Shown here one piece after another: positions 7,555 to 16,904 of a stretch of DNA of 64,000 nt. Position numbers and translations under genes: made by a program. The notes beneath the pieces were generated by a model. That model was not told the origin of the DNA, searched no databases, and saw only the letters and a program-made list of their open reading frames with translations. The stretch is from Flavobacterium sp. 102 (GTDB lineage Bacteria > Bacteroidota > Bacteroidia > Flavobacteriales > Flavobacteriaceae). The stretch covers positions 1 to 64,000 of the forward strand of contig NZ_RBKX01000001.1 in NCBI RefSeq assembly GCF_003634615.1, given 5' to 3'. Every line of letters begins with the position of its first letter. The stretch's first letter is position 1.

Positions 7555-8133
7555 TTAGGTTGGGTTATCTTCTTCTCTTTGTTCTATAAAGTCACTCGAT
7601 TCTCGTCCTGTTTTAAAAAATTCCTGAACATCGCCGTCTTTTTTGAAATTGTAAAATTTCTTCATTATAAATTCTGAAGGATATTCACCATTTGACAAAA
7701 TATGAATTGATTTAATGCATTTTGAGATTGGATAGAATAATGTAGATACTTGTATCATTATTTGAAAAACTTCAGACACAACAGAGTCACCGGCAAAATT
7801 ATTTAAGACGCTTAGCAGGATGTAGATTGCGATTACACAAGTCAACATTAAACTTGTTTCTTTCATAAACTCTCCCCAACTATGTGTCTTTAATTTATTG
7901 TGCTTTGCAAGACCAAAAACAGCATTAAAAATAACAGCCACTATAAATCCCGATACAAATTCGTGATTATTTAAAAACCAAATATTGATTGTATCGAGTA
8001 CAAAAGCAATTGGACCAAAAGTTACTATAAGCTTTCCGAATGCAATCAACTTCTCAATCAAGAATGGTTTTTTGTTGTAAGTATTGTCGGCTAAGAATAT
8101 CAATGAGAAGTATAGGTCTTTTATAAAATTCAT
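7555..8133 (-). CDS. Phage holin-like membrane protein
   Basis: A 192-residue protein with three or four hydrophobic segments: LIAFGKLIVTFGPIAFVLDT, EFVSGFIVAVIFNAVFGLA, LMLTCVIAIYILLSVL and a weaker one near residues 120-140. A charged cytoplasmic tail ends EQREEDNPT. It resembles large phage holins of the Bacteroidota/Firmicutes type and lies directly before the endolysin in the transcript. Expected to form inner-membrane holes that let the endolysin out. Confidence 0.75.
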   Translation of the reverse strand: MNFIKDLYFSLIFLADNTYNKKPFLIEKLIAFGKLIVTFGPIAFVLDTINIWFLNNHEFVSGFIVAVIFNAVFGLAKHNKLKTHSWGEFMKETSLMLTCVIAIYILLSVLNNFAGDSVVSEVFQIMIQVSTLFYPISKCIKSIHILSNGEYPSEFIMKKFYNFKKDGDVQEFFKTGRESSDFIEQREEDNPT

Positions 8134-8657
8134 GGCTGATGGGTTAAATTTTCAACTTTGATTAACTGCTTTTTATTATCCCCCGATCCATAACTTGCCA
8201 AATTCACACACTGAAACCGATTCACGTTGGCAATACCTATATGAGTAAATTCAGGGCTTATAAGTATAGAATAATGGTCAGGACTATTTTGGTATGCCGA
8301 TATAATTCCGGGCGCATTAATGAAACCTTGTGATACTACTTCGCCAAAATTATTAGCAAAGGACTGAACGTAACGCGCCCAGAAATAATCATGATTCATA
8401 TCGTTAATCGCGTTCATGTAGTTAGCATGAACTTCACAATTTTGCGTAAGTATCAATTCAGATTTTAAGGTTGGCAAACCTCGACTTACTCGCATTGCAT
8501 TGACTAGGTTAAAGAAGTCTAAATCCTGACCTACAAAAGTTGTTGGTTGCGGTTGGTAACCAATAGTTTCTTGCTCTTTTTCACAGCTAACACAAAAAAG
8601 CATTACCGCTAAGATTAGCAGAACTATGATAAGCTTGTCGATGAATTTTAGTTTCAT
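8130..8657 (-). CDS. CAP-domain lipoprotein
   Basis: A 175-residue product with an N-terminal hydrophobic helix and lipobox (LFCVSC, cysteine about 26). It is followed by an acid-rich stretch EKEQET that resembles the surface-export signal of flavobacterial lipoproteins. The CAP (SCP/PR1, YkwD-like) domain shows the usual pieces: LVNAMRVSRGLP, a histidine in CEVHANYMNAIND, NFGEVVSQG and SPDHYSILISPEFTHIGIA. CAP domains occur in secreted proteins with varied, often unknown activities. It sits between tail-fibre and holin genes with 4-base overlaps. Role could be lysis, adsorption or superinfection exclusion. Confidence 0.75.
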   Translation of the reverse strand: MKLKFIDKLIIVLLILAVMLFCVSCEKEQETIGYQPQPTTFVGQDLDFFNLVNAMRVSRGLPTLKSELILTQNCEVHANYMNAINDMNHDYFWARYVQSFANNFGEVVSQGFINAPGIISAYQNSPDHYSILISPEFTHIGIANVNRFQCVNLASYGSGDNKKQLIKVENLTHQP

Positions 8658-9100
8658 TATTGAGGGAAGTTTTGGATTATATAATCAGCCATTATCTGTA
8701 ATGCTTCAGACTTGTAATCTTCAACAAATGCATCATTTTCCGCTATTATAGTTTCACTTAAAAATGCCTTTGCAGTTACCCAATCACCATTAGTGTTGAT
8801 TTCGTCATAGGATGGCCCTAGATAGCGTTTAATAGTTACGCCTTGTGCTTGACTCAGCTGTCCGGTTCTTACTTTAAAAACTATTCTGGCTCTGAAATCT
8901 TCATAGGCTACAATACCATCAGCTTTGTATTTCTCATACTTTGATTTTATCGCCGTTAAATAGTTTTGCGTTATCTCTTCAGCACTTAAAGCAGTTGAAT
9001 ATTCAATAGCTTCATATTGAACGCCATTAGGTATTGTTGCTAAATCGCTTGTCTCAATAATTGAGTTTCCAATCTGATATTTATATTTTACAGCCATCAT
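8657..9100 (-). CDS. Unknown protein after tail fibre
   Basis: A 147-residue protein not recognised. It is mostly helical and polar, with no signal peptide or membrane helix; the N-terminus is MMAVKYKYQIGNS. The start overlaps the tail-fibre stop (ATGATG/TGA). A small gene translated directly after a fibre gene is often a fibre assembly chaperone; that is inference from position only. Confidence 0.6.
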   Translation of the reverse strand: MMAVKYKYQIGNSIIETSDLATIPNGVQYEAIEYSTALSAEEITQNYLTAIKSKYEKYKADGIVAYEDFRARIVFKVRTGQLSQAQGVTIKRYLGPSYDEINTNGDWVTAKAFLSETIIAENDAFVEDYKSEALQIMADYIIQNFPQ

Positions 9101-11124
9101 CTAGGAGTTGTTAAATAGTTCTGATAACCGATATAGTCACAAAAAACATTTCTATTTGTGGTTCCGGCAGTTTTCGCAATTCCTTGTTTAACATTTAAAA
9201 ATCTACCTGCTGAAAAAGTTGGAATATTGGTTGTATGAGTAGCAACTGAAACCCCATCTATTTTGAATACAACTGAAGTTGCAGCAGCATTAATCTCAAT
9301 TCTTAACTTTACCCATGTCCCGGCAACTATTGCGACACCTGTATCTGAAACGGTTCTAATACTATTGGATGAAGTCACGACTTGCCAATTACCAATTGCC
9401 GAAGTCCCATTTTGAACACCACCGTTATCATATAAAAACATCACGGCATCTACTTCAGAATTAGAAAAATTGCTACTGCCAAATCCGGCTCTAAAATTGA
9501 ATCTTTCAGTTGCGTCAGAAAGAGTTTCAACACAAAGAAAAATTTCGTAAATCCATACACCGCCACCTAATGCAATTTGAAAATAAGTCAATGCCGTTTG
9601 ATGAAAAAAGTAAGATGTTGAAGAAGTGGCAGTTTGATATTGAGCAAAACCATTTTGATTGATTGCTCTGTTAGGAATAGCGTTAGTTGCTAAAACAGCT
9701 GTTCCACCTGCGGAAGTATTATTTACAAAACCCGTAATATTCGAAGCTGTATTGTCAAAATCTGTAAAAAACTCAACTCCTTTTTTAAATCTATCGATTA
9801 TTGAATTGTCCGCTTTTAAAGCCAAAGCATCGAATACACCATTTGAGCTAACAGCGTTTGCGCTTCCGTCTGTAGGGTTTGAATCAATTGTAATTGAAGC
9901 CCCGTAATCCTTACTTACCCAAACACTACCATTGTAATAACGATAAACGAGTGCGCCAGAAGTATAATCAACACCACCTATGGTAGCTGTTCCGCCTATA
10001 ACGTGAACTACATATCCTTTGTTTGCTACTGGTGTTGGGTCGGTTACTGTTAGCGTGCCGTTTGCAGTGTATTTAGCGGAATTAACAGCCGTGAATGATG
10101 ATGTTTTAGACGTAGTAAGAACTATATCTCCATTCTCATCGATAAAATACCACGCTCTATCGTCGGTAATTGTGTCGGTTGTAATTATGAGCGTGTTACC
10201 CCCTTTTTGGATTTGAATATCTCCATTTTGAAATAATACAACCCCGTTTCCTGCGCCATCATTGATATTAAAACCAACATACGGTGCATACTCTAAATTA
10301 TACGTACCATCGATATTATCGCTTATTTTAAAGCTGTAACCATCTGCAATTAGATTTCCAATAATAGTCGAAGAACCGTAAGTAGCTTGCAAAACAAACG
10401 CATCCCCTACATCAGCCCTACTATAAATTTCCATTCTGCCTAAAGCCTTGTTTAAGACTATTTTTAGTAAGCCGTCGTCTGAAACTATTTCATTCCCAGC
10501 TTCGGTTACTTGCTGTAGGGTTGGGGTTTCAATATCATCCATCGTAGCAAATGGATTTTCTTCACTCGGAGCATTAGAATAAGTAATGGCAGCTCGTTCA
10601 TCAATGCTTAAATAGGTTGGTTCGGGCACTGCACCTATTGCGGCTTCGGTTACGTTTATTTGAGTTACTAATACTGTATTCAAAGGAATGTTTGGTCTGA
10701 TAGCAATACCGTCAGTTTCAAGCCCTGAATATTTCACAAGTGTATTTGATGCAGTTGCAACAATAATATCAATTCTTGTTAGTCCTGATGCTGCGAAAGG
10801 AACATCAAAAACTGTATCTGTTGCAGTGAAATAAGTAACCGCTGAGATTTGCCATTGACAACCTGCAGGAATAGTTACATCGTTATCAACTACTGTGATT
10901 TCTCCAATAGCAAGAATTTGGTTAAAACTATAATTCTGAATTCCATCTAGTATGGTTTGTATTTTAATTTTCTTAGTTATTCCATCTACATTAACCACTA
11001 AGAAAGAGTTTCCTAACGCCTCAAGCTGTTCTTCAAACTGTAAAATGGTTTTAGCATTGGTAGTGATTAGATTTAACTTCTCGTTTATTTCCGCTAAAAG
11101 AGTTTGAATTTGCGTTGGTGTCAT
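9097..11124 (-). CDS. Tail fibre protein with LamG-like C-terminus
   Basis: A 675-residue structural protein, probably the receptor-contacting fibre. The N-terminus MTPTQIQTLLAEINEKLN is a short helical trimerisation-type segment. Middle parts are rich in Thr, Gly and Asn with beta repeats. The last 220 residues (from about GVEFFTDFDN) look like a concanavalin/LamG-type sandwich with WVKLRIEINAAATSVVFKID. A TTG 24 bases upstream would overlap the -7 promoter element at 11146-11153, so the ATG at 11124 is the start. It begins a late sub-operon that continues through the lysis genes. Confidence 0.75.
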   Translation of the reverse strand: MTPTQIQTLLAEINEKLNLITTNAKTILQFEEQLEALGNSFLVVNVDGITKKIKIQTILDGIQNYSFNQILAIGEITVVDNDVTIPAGCQWQISAVTYFTATDTVFDVPFAASGLTRIDIIVATASNTLVKYSGLETDGIAIRPNIPLNTVLVTQINVTEAAIGAVPEPTYLSIDERAAITYSNAPSEENPFATMDDIETPTLQQVTEAGNEIVSDDGLLKIVLNKALGRMEIYSRADVGDAFVLQATYGSSTIIGNLIADGYSFKISDNIDGTYNLEYAPYVGFNINDGAGNGVVLFQNGDIQIQKGGNTLIITTDTITDDRAWYFIDENGDIVLTTSKTSSFTAVNSAKYTANGTLTVTDPTPVANKGYVVHVIGGTATIGGVDYTSGALVYRYYNGSVWVSKDYGASITIDSNPTDGSANAVSSNGVFDALALKADNSIIDRFKKGVEFFTDFDNTASNITGFVNNTSAGGTAVLATNAIPNRAINQNGFAQYQTATSSTSYFFHQTALTYFQIALGGGVWIYEIFLCVETLSDATERFNFRAGFGSSNFSNSEVDAVMFLYDNGGVQNGTSAIGNWQVVTSSNSIRTVSDTGVAIVAGTWVKLRIEINAAATSVVFKIDGVSVATHTTNIPTFSAGRFLNVKQGIAKTAGTTNRNVFCDYIGYQNYLTTPR

Positions 11125-11145
11125 TTCAGAAAGTTTTGATTTGAA

Positions 11146-11153
11146 CAAATTTA
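11146..11153 (-). promoter_or_regulatory. -7 element of tail-fibre promoter
   Basis: Leftward TAAATTTG, 22 bp before the fibre ATG. Six bases further upstream is the palindrome of the 28-nt repeat, replacing a normal -33 box. Confidence 0.6.
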
Positions 11154-11154
11154 C

Positions 11155-11182
11155 TATTTTTATTTAGACTAAATAAGAATAA
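11155..11182. repeat. 28-nt repeat with palindrome, copy 1
   Basis: It is identical, in inverted orientation, to 27540-27567. Its core is TTATTTAGACTAAATAA (11160-11176), eight bases mirrored around a central base. Both copies lie just upstream of leftward TAnnTTTG elements of late genes. Candidate binding site for a dimeric late regulator. Confidence 0.75.
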
Positions 11183-11239
11183 GAATAAATTATTAGTTTC
11201 TGTAATACAATTCATTACACTTTTTGTAGTTTTGTATAT

Positions 11240-11437
11240 ATGGGTTTTATGCTATTCCTTTTCATTGTTTGCGTTGGCGGATGTTGGCTGATATTCAAAT
11301 CAGTTGGCGATGCTATATTTGGAAAGAGCGAAAAGAAAGACACTTATATTGATAAGTCGGTGCATCATCATTATTATCATTACGATAATAGGAGTGTGAA
11401 TGTTGATAAGGAAACCTTTAAAAGTTTAGGGAAATGA
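11240..11437 (+). CDS. Small membrane protein of inserted cassette
   Basis: A 65-residue product with one N-terminal membrane helix (MLFLFIVCVGGCWLIFKSV) and a His/Tyr-rich tail containing VHHHYYHYDNRSV. Not recognised. It runs opposite to the surrounding late genes and begins a three-gene unit. A -7-like TAGTTTTG at 11227-11234 leaves only five bases before ATG 11240; if it is the promoter, the message is nearly leaderless or starts at the in-frame ATG 11249. Confidence 0.6.
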   Translation: MGFMLFLFIVCVGGCWLIFKSVGDAIFGKSEKKDTYIDKSVHHHYYHYDNRSVNVDKETFKSLGK

Positions 11438-11634
11438 CAACAATTCCATACATATTTAAAGACGTCGATAATTTAATTTTTATAGGCGATAATTACTATC
11501 CGCTGAGAAAGGTTGTTTATGGTCCTGAACAATGCCCTTATTGTCAGTATTACATTTCCGTTTCTGGAAAAAAATATAAAACTGAAAATTGTGATAATCA
11601 TGGCAAGTCCAAAAAATTATTATTCAATTCATAA
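11434..11634 (+). CDS. Small protein with possible zinc site
   Basis: A 66-residue product, MTTIPYIFKDVDN. CPYC near the middle and a downstream C-x2-H (CDNH) could bind a metal ion. The start overlaps the previous stop (ATGA), so the two are coupled. Not recognised. Confidence 0.55.
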   Translation: MTTIPYIFKDVDNLIFIGDNYYPLRKVVYGPEQCPYCQYYISVSGKKYKTENCDNHGKSKKLLFNS

Positions 11635-11986
11635 GAACAAAACCAAGCGTAAGAAAGTGTCAAGAAAATTAAGCTCGAAAACCATTAAGGCAATCGCTTT
11701 CGCTTCAAAGTTGGTTTATTATGCCATGAAAAGAACTCAGGATTTAATAATTAGGTCGCAACCAATTCCAAATTATATTAAAGGTAAAAATAGCGATTTA
11801 TCGGAACTAACTTTTGTTGGGGGAAATGATAAACCTGAGATAATTATTGATAGACTTGTAAAATTTAAAGGAATTTCTGCAAAAGAAATGTCTGAAAGAG
11901 TTAAAGAAATGCATGAGCAAATAAAATCAAGTTCATTAAGCGCAAATGACTTTGCTTTAAGAATATTAGACAATAAAGCAAATTAA
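11600..11986 (+). CDS. Unknown basic protein of inserted cassette
   Basis: A 128-residue product from MASPKNYYSIHKNK, with a strongly basic N-terminus (KTKRKKVSRK) and a helical C-terminus (EMSERVKEMHEQIKSSSLSA). It overlaps the previous gene by 35 bases in another frame. An upstream in-frame ATG (11513) would lie wholly inside that gene and is less likely. Not recognised; the basic half could bind nucleic acid. Confidence 0.55.
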   Translation: MASPKNYYSIHKNKTKRKKVSRKLSSKTIKAIAFASKLVYYAMKRTQDLIIRSQPIPNYIKGKNSDLSELTFVGGNDKPEIIIDRLVKFKGISAKEMSERVKEMHEQIKSSSLSANDFALRILDNKAN

Positions 11987-12011
11987 TTTTTACCAACTAT
12001 ACCACAAAAGA

Positions 12012-12039
12012 AACCCACCGTAATTGGTGGGTTTTTTTA
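12012..12039 (+). terminator. Terminator of rightward cassette
   Basis: AACCCACC (12012-12019), loop GTAATT, GGTGGGTT (12026-12033), then T7. It can also act leftward on the gene ending at 12067 because the other side is A-rich. Confidence 0.9.
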
Positions 12040-12066
12040 ATTGTGGCGATTTCGCCGTAATTAGGT

Positions 12067-14667
12067 TTAGTAAGAAATAAATCCATCATTACCTTCAATA
12101 AGTCCTGGTACTTCAATTGCTCCACCGCTTCCGGTTCCAAAGACAGTGCCATCTGAATTATAAGCGTTACCTCTTTTTAGCATTGTGGCTTTCAAAACAT
12201 AAAGATTAGTTTCTTCCAATGGCCCTTCGGTTTCAAAGTCACCGTTTTTAGCATATTTAACGCCGTTAATGTAAACTTCTTTGTGTGATAAAGCCATCAT
12301 AAGCTTACGCCAAATCTCTTCTGTTACCGGCTCAAAAATAAACTTCTTACCTTCAAATAAATCGGCATTCAACAAAATAACATCGGTATCGGTTTTGTGA
12401 ATTGAACTATCTTCATCTGGCACACCTTCAGCTTTGGTGTAAATTGGTCTGATTCTGTGACGGATTCCGGTTCCGTAAAAAACATCGTTATTTTCAGGAT
12501 TCCAATAATTGATATCAAGCGTAAAGGGATGCCTAACCGCTACATCTATTTGCTCTGATAAATGCTCAATTGTCGGGAAATTATCATCTGTACATGTAAG
12601 TTTCACTCTGATACTTTCATCCTGATAATCTGCCATATCAATTGAATATTCAAACACCTCATAGTTTTTAATATTGTAAATACATCCCGATATAATTGCG
12701 GAATCAACTCCGGTATAAGTTTCTGTTATCACAAGGACATCAGCGTTTTTACTTTCATCGAATATGACTTGCTCTATTAAAAACCAAGCACTTGCAATAT
12801 TTATGTAATTCCCAACTACACCCCACTCCGGTAGTAAACCATTAAGCGCATGAGTTCCGGTTACTGCATTGGTGTCGTAATCATATCTATTACCGGCTAA
12901 AAAGTAAATCCCAACCTTTCCATCACCAAGATTGTATTTTCTTGCATCCCTTTTGTCTTTTTGCCCAATGTAATTTGTTTTTTGAACTACCGGCACATTG
13001 ACTTCTGAAGCATCAGCTCTGACAACTTTAGCAATGTTGCTTGCGTAATTAGATTTGAATTGTGTTGTAATTACATCGGCAGTTTGAAACAATTGCACTT
13101 CGTGGTATGGGATACCAACCTCAACTTCACAACTCAAAGTATTTTCATCTGTCTTGTAATTGGCAGCATCACCCCAAGTGATTCTTTGAGCGTAACGAAT
13201 ACTGTTCGATTTGCTAATGTAAAAGTAAGGAACATAAATATTGCTGTCTGTTACGGCAAAATCAATAGTTTTAGAGCAACCGTATTGGTCTCTGACATGT
13301 AAAGTATAACTATCGGCTTCTAATCCGGAAAATACATTTGATTCCTGCCAATCTGTTCCGTTTAAAGAATACTCCAAATCTAAGCCATCACTATTGACAT
13401 TTGAAACCGTTACCGTTGCGCCGTTGGGAGAATTGTTGATGTTTATAGAAAAGTTAGCGACATCCAAAGCACTAGGTACAGTAATTATTTGTGATGCTTG
13501 ATTTCCATCTTCATTTTCAACTGTAAGGGTAAATGTTTGACCTCTTAAAAGTGTTAGCTCAAAAGGGTTGTCTGTGTTGTCTTCAATCACCGTTCCATCA
13601 GAATCAGAAACTTCCAATGCTGTATCTGTTGTTTGCAAATATGGAGTTAAATCACCTTCTTGAAATTGAAGTTTGTCTAAAAAAAATCCGCTTATGCCGT
13701 CACCTGTATATTGATTATTTCCTGAATTATCTTTTACATCAACTCTTGCAATTACACTTGTTACGGTTGTAAGATTTGCTTTTAAATTTACTCTCATAAA
13801 TCCATCTTCTTCATCTGAAAAACCATAACTTGATGTAGAAAAACCACCGTTTATAATTGGAGAAGAAAATGTTTTAGCAATGGTGTCAAAATAAATAATT
13901 ACATATACTGATGGGTTTGAATCGCTAACTATAGCAATTGATATTATTGAAAATTCAGAGTTTTTTACATAAAAAGAAAGTGTAAATTCACCTGAACTAC
14001 TTCCTTTGTCGATAGTTTGCAAAACCCCATGAAAACCATAAGTATTATCAACCACTACTTTGTTTCCGGTTATCGAAGATTTAGTTTTTGACCAAGCCGA
14101 ATTACTCAAATCTTCACTGTACAAAAGCATATTCGATGATGCTTGTGTTGGTTGTGTTATAGGTATGCTTGAGGAAATAACAGTTGCCAAAACAGAAGTT
14201 TCAACCTCAACATTCACATTTTGGCACGGCAAAGTATCTGCTTCTAAAAAAGAAACGGTATCTATCTCGATAGGGGTTGTGGCTTCTTCATTAACAATAG
14301 TTACTTCCATTATCTCAGGCAAAGTATTGAAGTCAGTAAAAACCGCTCCGGGATAATTAGCTTCAACCGTTACGCTTCCAAGACCGGTATTTGGTTCGCC
14401 GTTTTCAAAAGTTACGGTAAATAATCCGGTTGAATTGTAGTCTAAGCCAAAAGCCGAAGCGTAATTTGTTGAAACTCTTCCGGCGTAAACCGTAATATCA
14501 TTTTCGGAATCGTAAAAACTAGGTGGTATTTTAGTTTGATAAAGAGCCAATCGATTGGCTTTAAATATTTCTTTTAATTCCAATCCTAGCGTTTCTTCTG
14601 CGATTATTATTTCGTCATTGGCAGTTGGAATTGCCAAAAAATTAATTGTAAATTTTGAATTTGCCAT
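12067..14667 (-). CDS. Large tail/baseplate structural protein
   Basis: An 866-residue protein starting MANSKFTINFLAIP. The middle has a jelly-roll-like segment beginning NMLLYSEDLSNSAWSKTKSS and including GEFTLSFYVKNSE, a pattern of phage carbohydrate-binding-type modules. An Ig-like stretch (SININNSPNGATVTVSNV, residues about 400-460) follows. The C-terminal 350 residues contain repeated beta structure. It lies between the hub-like protein and the tail fibre, so it is probably a baseplate or tip protein contacting the host surface. No exact family identified. Confidence 0.65.
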   Translation of the reverse strand: MANSKFTINFLAIPTANDEIIIAEETLGLELKEIFKANRLALYQTKIPPSFYDSENDITVYAGRVSTNYASAFGLDYNSTGLFTVTFENGEPNTGLGSVTVEANYPGAVFTDFNTLPEIMEVTIVNEEATTPIEIDTVSFLEADTLPCQNVNVEVETSVLATVISSSIPITQPTQASSNMLLYSEDLSNSAWSKTKSSITGNKVVVDNTYGFHGVLQTIDKGSSSGEFTLSFYVKNSEFSIISIAIVSDSNPSVYVIIYFDTIAKTFSSPIINGGFSTSSYGFSDEEDGFMRVNLKANLTTVTSVIARVDVKDNSGNNQYTGDGISGFFLDKLQFQEGDLTPYLQTTDTALEVSDSDGTVIEDNTDNPFELTLLRGQTFTLTVENEDGNQASQIITVPSALDVANFSININNSPNGATVTVSNVNSDGLDLEYSLNGTDWQESNVFSGLEADSYTLHVRDQYGCSKTIDFAVTDSNIYVPYFYISKSNSIRYAQRITWGDAANYKTDENTLSCEVEVGIPYHEVQLFQTADVITTQFKSNYASNIAKVVRADASEVNVPVVQKTNYIGQKDKRDARKYNLGDGKVGIYFLAGNRYDYDTNAVTGTHALNGLLPEWGVVGNYINIASAWFLIEQVIFDESKNADVLVITETYTGVDSAIISGCIYNIKNYEVFEYSIDMADYQDESIRVKLTCTDDNFPTIEHLSEQIDVAVRHPFTLDINYWNPENNDVFYGTGIRHRIRPIYTKAEGVPDEDSSIHKTDTDVILLNADLFEGKKFIFEPVTEEIWRKLMMALSHKEVYINGVKYAKNGDFETEGPLEETNLYVLKATMLKRGNAYNSDGTVFGTGSGGAIEVPGLIEGNDGFISY

Positions 14668-14672
14668 TTTTT

Positions 14673-16904
14673 TTATCTTTTAGATTTTAATACTCGCCAA
14701 TTTCCTTTGCCATTTGGCTTCAATGAAAACAAGAATCCCTTTTCTATTTCGCCTAATTCATTTCTAAATTCAACAGTTCCATAAAAATTAGGGATTTCAT
14801 TTCCTTGTATTATAGTGGTTCCTTGAACTTGCTGCATAACTCCGAAACCACATTCATATTCGAAATCAATCCACTCATTAACAAATCTAGGCGTTCCTAA
14901 TTCCGGATTAATGATGTTGCCGTTTTCGGCATATTCATTACCGCCAATTAATTTGGTTTTAAGTTGGCTGTTGGCTGTTGATGAACCATAACGAACATAA
15001 TCCAAAGGATATTTCGTAAGTCCTGAAGCTAAAACCCAACCATGTCTAAGCAACATATTAAAAGGAGAAAGCCTTAAACTGTTTGCGGTTTCCGGAGAAT
15101 AAATACCTGTTGGAATTTGCTCGAAATCATCTTGCCATTTTCGCTCCAAATAAATATCTGTCAATCCCTTTTTAAGGTCCAAAAACCATTTTTCCTCATC
15201 GTATTGCGTGTCCAAAGAATCGTATCTCGATTGTGGTTTTCTTCTAGCAAATTCTTTACCGTAACTGTCGGCTCTATAAATAGAAAGTCTTGAAAAGGTT
15301 TTTTTCAAACGAGTTATTACTGTTGTAAAAGTTGATTTTCCGTTTGGCTCATCTAGTCCTTGCGCTTCGGAATAATCACCACCACTTTGATAACCAAATT
15401 CAGCTGATGAAAAATAATGTTCAACTGCTTCAGATCGTTTTACATTTTGAACCTGACCTAATCGAATAGTTACGTTTGGATTGTAGAAATAGCTTAAAGG
15501 CTCAATTCTAATTCTTTCCTTGTTGTTTATTTCTTCGATACCCATTCCGACATTATGAACTGCAATACAAGAAGAAACCGCATCTTTCAAAGAAGTTGTC
15601 AATGGCTTGAAAAGGTTTTGAAAGTTATCTGTTGACAATGGTAGCTTGTCAAATCCACGAATCCAAAAACCATGAGTTACTCCAACAAATGCACCCGGTC
15701 CATTTTGTGCATATCCTAAATCGGTACGACCATAATATTTTGAATAAAAAACACCTCTTAATGATGTGCAAATCGTTGATAACCGGTCAATCATATCATA
15801 AACAAACACAAACTTTGAGTTTGACGGCTCGAAAAAACTGTCTTCATCACAAAAAACATAACCATCTAAATTGTCTAATCTTACAGTTACCCTTTTGCCA
15901 CCGCCTCCGGATAAGTCTGATTTTAGAAAGAATTCAAGTGCAATACTATCACCCTCAACAACCTCAAATGATTCATCAAAACCAATATCATATAAATTGC
16001 CGTTCATACTCATGAAGTTGGGTAAAGATGTTGAAGTTTCTCCTGCATGAAATAAAACTCTTCTCTCTTTTAAATCGTAGTTGATTCCGTTCTCGTAAAC
16101 AGTTAAACAAACTTTGAAGTACGCCCAATCATACTGAGCTCTTGTGATGTTTGGTCTAAATTTAAATGAATCACTGTAAATCCTAACTTCTCTATCTCTA
16201 TCAAAATTGGCCAACATCATCATTCCTGTTGAACCATGATTCTCATTCCCTTGCGAGTTAAAGAAAACCGCCTTTGCTTGCTCATGGGATTGGTTAAGCA
16301 AGTTCATTGGAACTCCCTCGGTAACTCCCCTGGTATTACCATCATCAGAGAAAACAGAAAGGTCGACTAGTTCGCCAACATTAGCCTTAACTTGCCACTT
16401 TGATTTTAAAAAGATTCTTCGGCCATCGTTGTACATTTCATTAATTGGAAGTTCCTCAATTGGAGTTCCGTCTATTGTATCTAACCTATCAATCTCAACT
16501 GATTCGCTTTCACGCGCTTTTATAAGCTGCTCCAATCCACCGGAGTTGAATTTTATTGAAACCTGTTTCTTTTCAAAGTTCCAAGTTGACATGTCAAGGT
16601 AACCCCAATAGGTTCTAACCCAAACATCAGTTTGTGGATGCTTTTCATATTTGGTTAGCTTTAAAGGTGCATTTATCCCAAGCATTTCACGAGCAAAATT
16701 TATATAATCTGCTCCATCTTCAATAAACTTTAACGTGTTAGAAAACTTTGGAAAAATTCCATGGTATTCTTCATTTCTTGCATACTCCTTATCATCGTTA
16801 TTCCAACCAATTGGCGCAGTGATTTCAGTATCTTCAAACCCATCTGAATTGCAACTAAGGATAAACTTAACTCGGTCGTTATATGTTTGATTTATATCGC
16901 TCAT
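14673..16904 (-). CDS. Tail hub/baseplate protein
   Basis: A 743-residue protein from MSDINQTYNDRVKFILSCN, with YINFAREMLGINAPLKLTKY and a long beta-rich body. It lies directly after the tape measure in the transcript and overlaps its stop by one base. In siphoviruses this place is taken by the distal tail and hub proteins, and the size suits a fused version. The family was not identified from sequence alone. Confidence 0.6.
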   Translation of the reverse strand: MSDINQTYNDRVKFILSCNSDGFEDTEITAPIGWNNDDKEYARNEEYHGIFPKFSNTLKFIEDGADYINFAREMLGINAPLKLTKYEKHPQTDVWVRTYWGYLDMSTWNFEKKQVSIKFNSGGLEQLIKARESESVEIDRLDTIDGTPIEELPINEMYNDGRRIFLKSKWQVKANVGELVDLSVFSDDGNTRGVTEGVPMNLLNQSHEQAKAVFFNSQGNENHGSTGMMMLANFDRDREVRIYSDSFKFRPNITRAQYDWAYFKVCLTVYENGINYDLKERRVLFHAGETSTSLPNFMSMNGNLYDIGFDESFEVVEGDSIALEFFLKSDLSGGGGKRVTVRLDNLDGYVFCDEDSFFEPSNSKFVFVYDMIDRLSTICTSLRGVFYSKYYGRTDLGYAQNGPGAFVGVTHGFWIRGFDKLPLSTDNFQNLFKPLTTSLKDAVSSCIAVHNVGMGIEEINNKERIRIEPLSYFYNPNVTIRLGQVQNVKRSEAVEHYFSSAEFGYQSGGDYSEAQGLDEPNGKSTFTTVITRLKKTFSRLSIYRADSYGKEFARRKPQSRYDSLDTQYDEEKWFLDLKKGLTDIYLERKWQDDFEQIPTGIYSPETANSLRLSPFNMLLRHGWVLASGLTKYPLDYVRYGSSTANSQLKTKLIGGNEYAENGNIINPELGTPRFVNEWIDFEYECGFGVMQQVQGTTIIQGNEIPNFYGTVEFRNELGEIEKGFLFSLKPNGKGNWRVLKSKR

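Noticed and set aside
11125-11148. TTG start for the tail fibre at 11148
   Set aside because: It would overlap the -7 element TAAATTTG at 11146-11153; the ATG at 11124 is consistent with that promoter.
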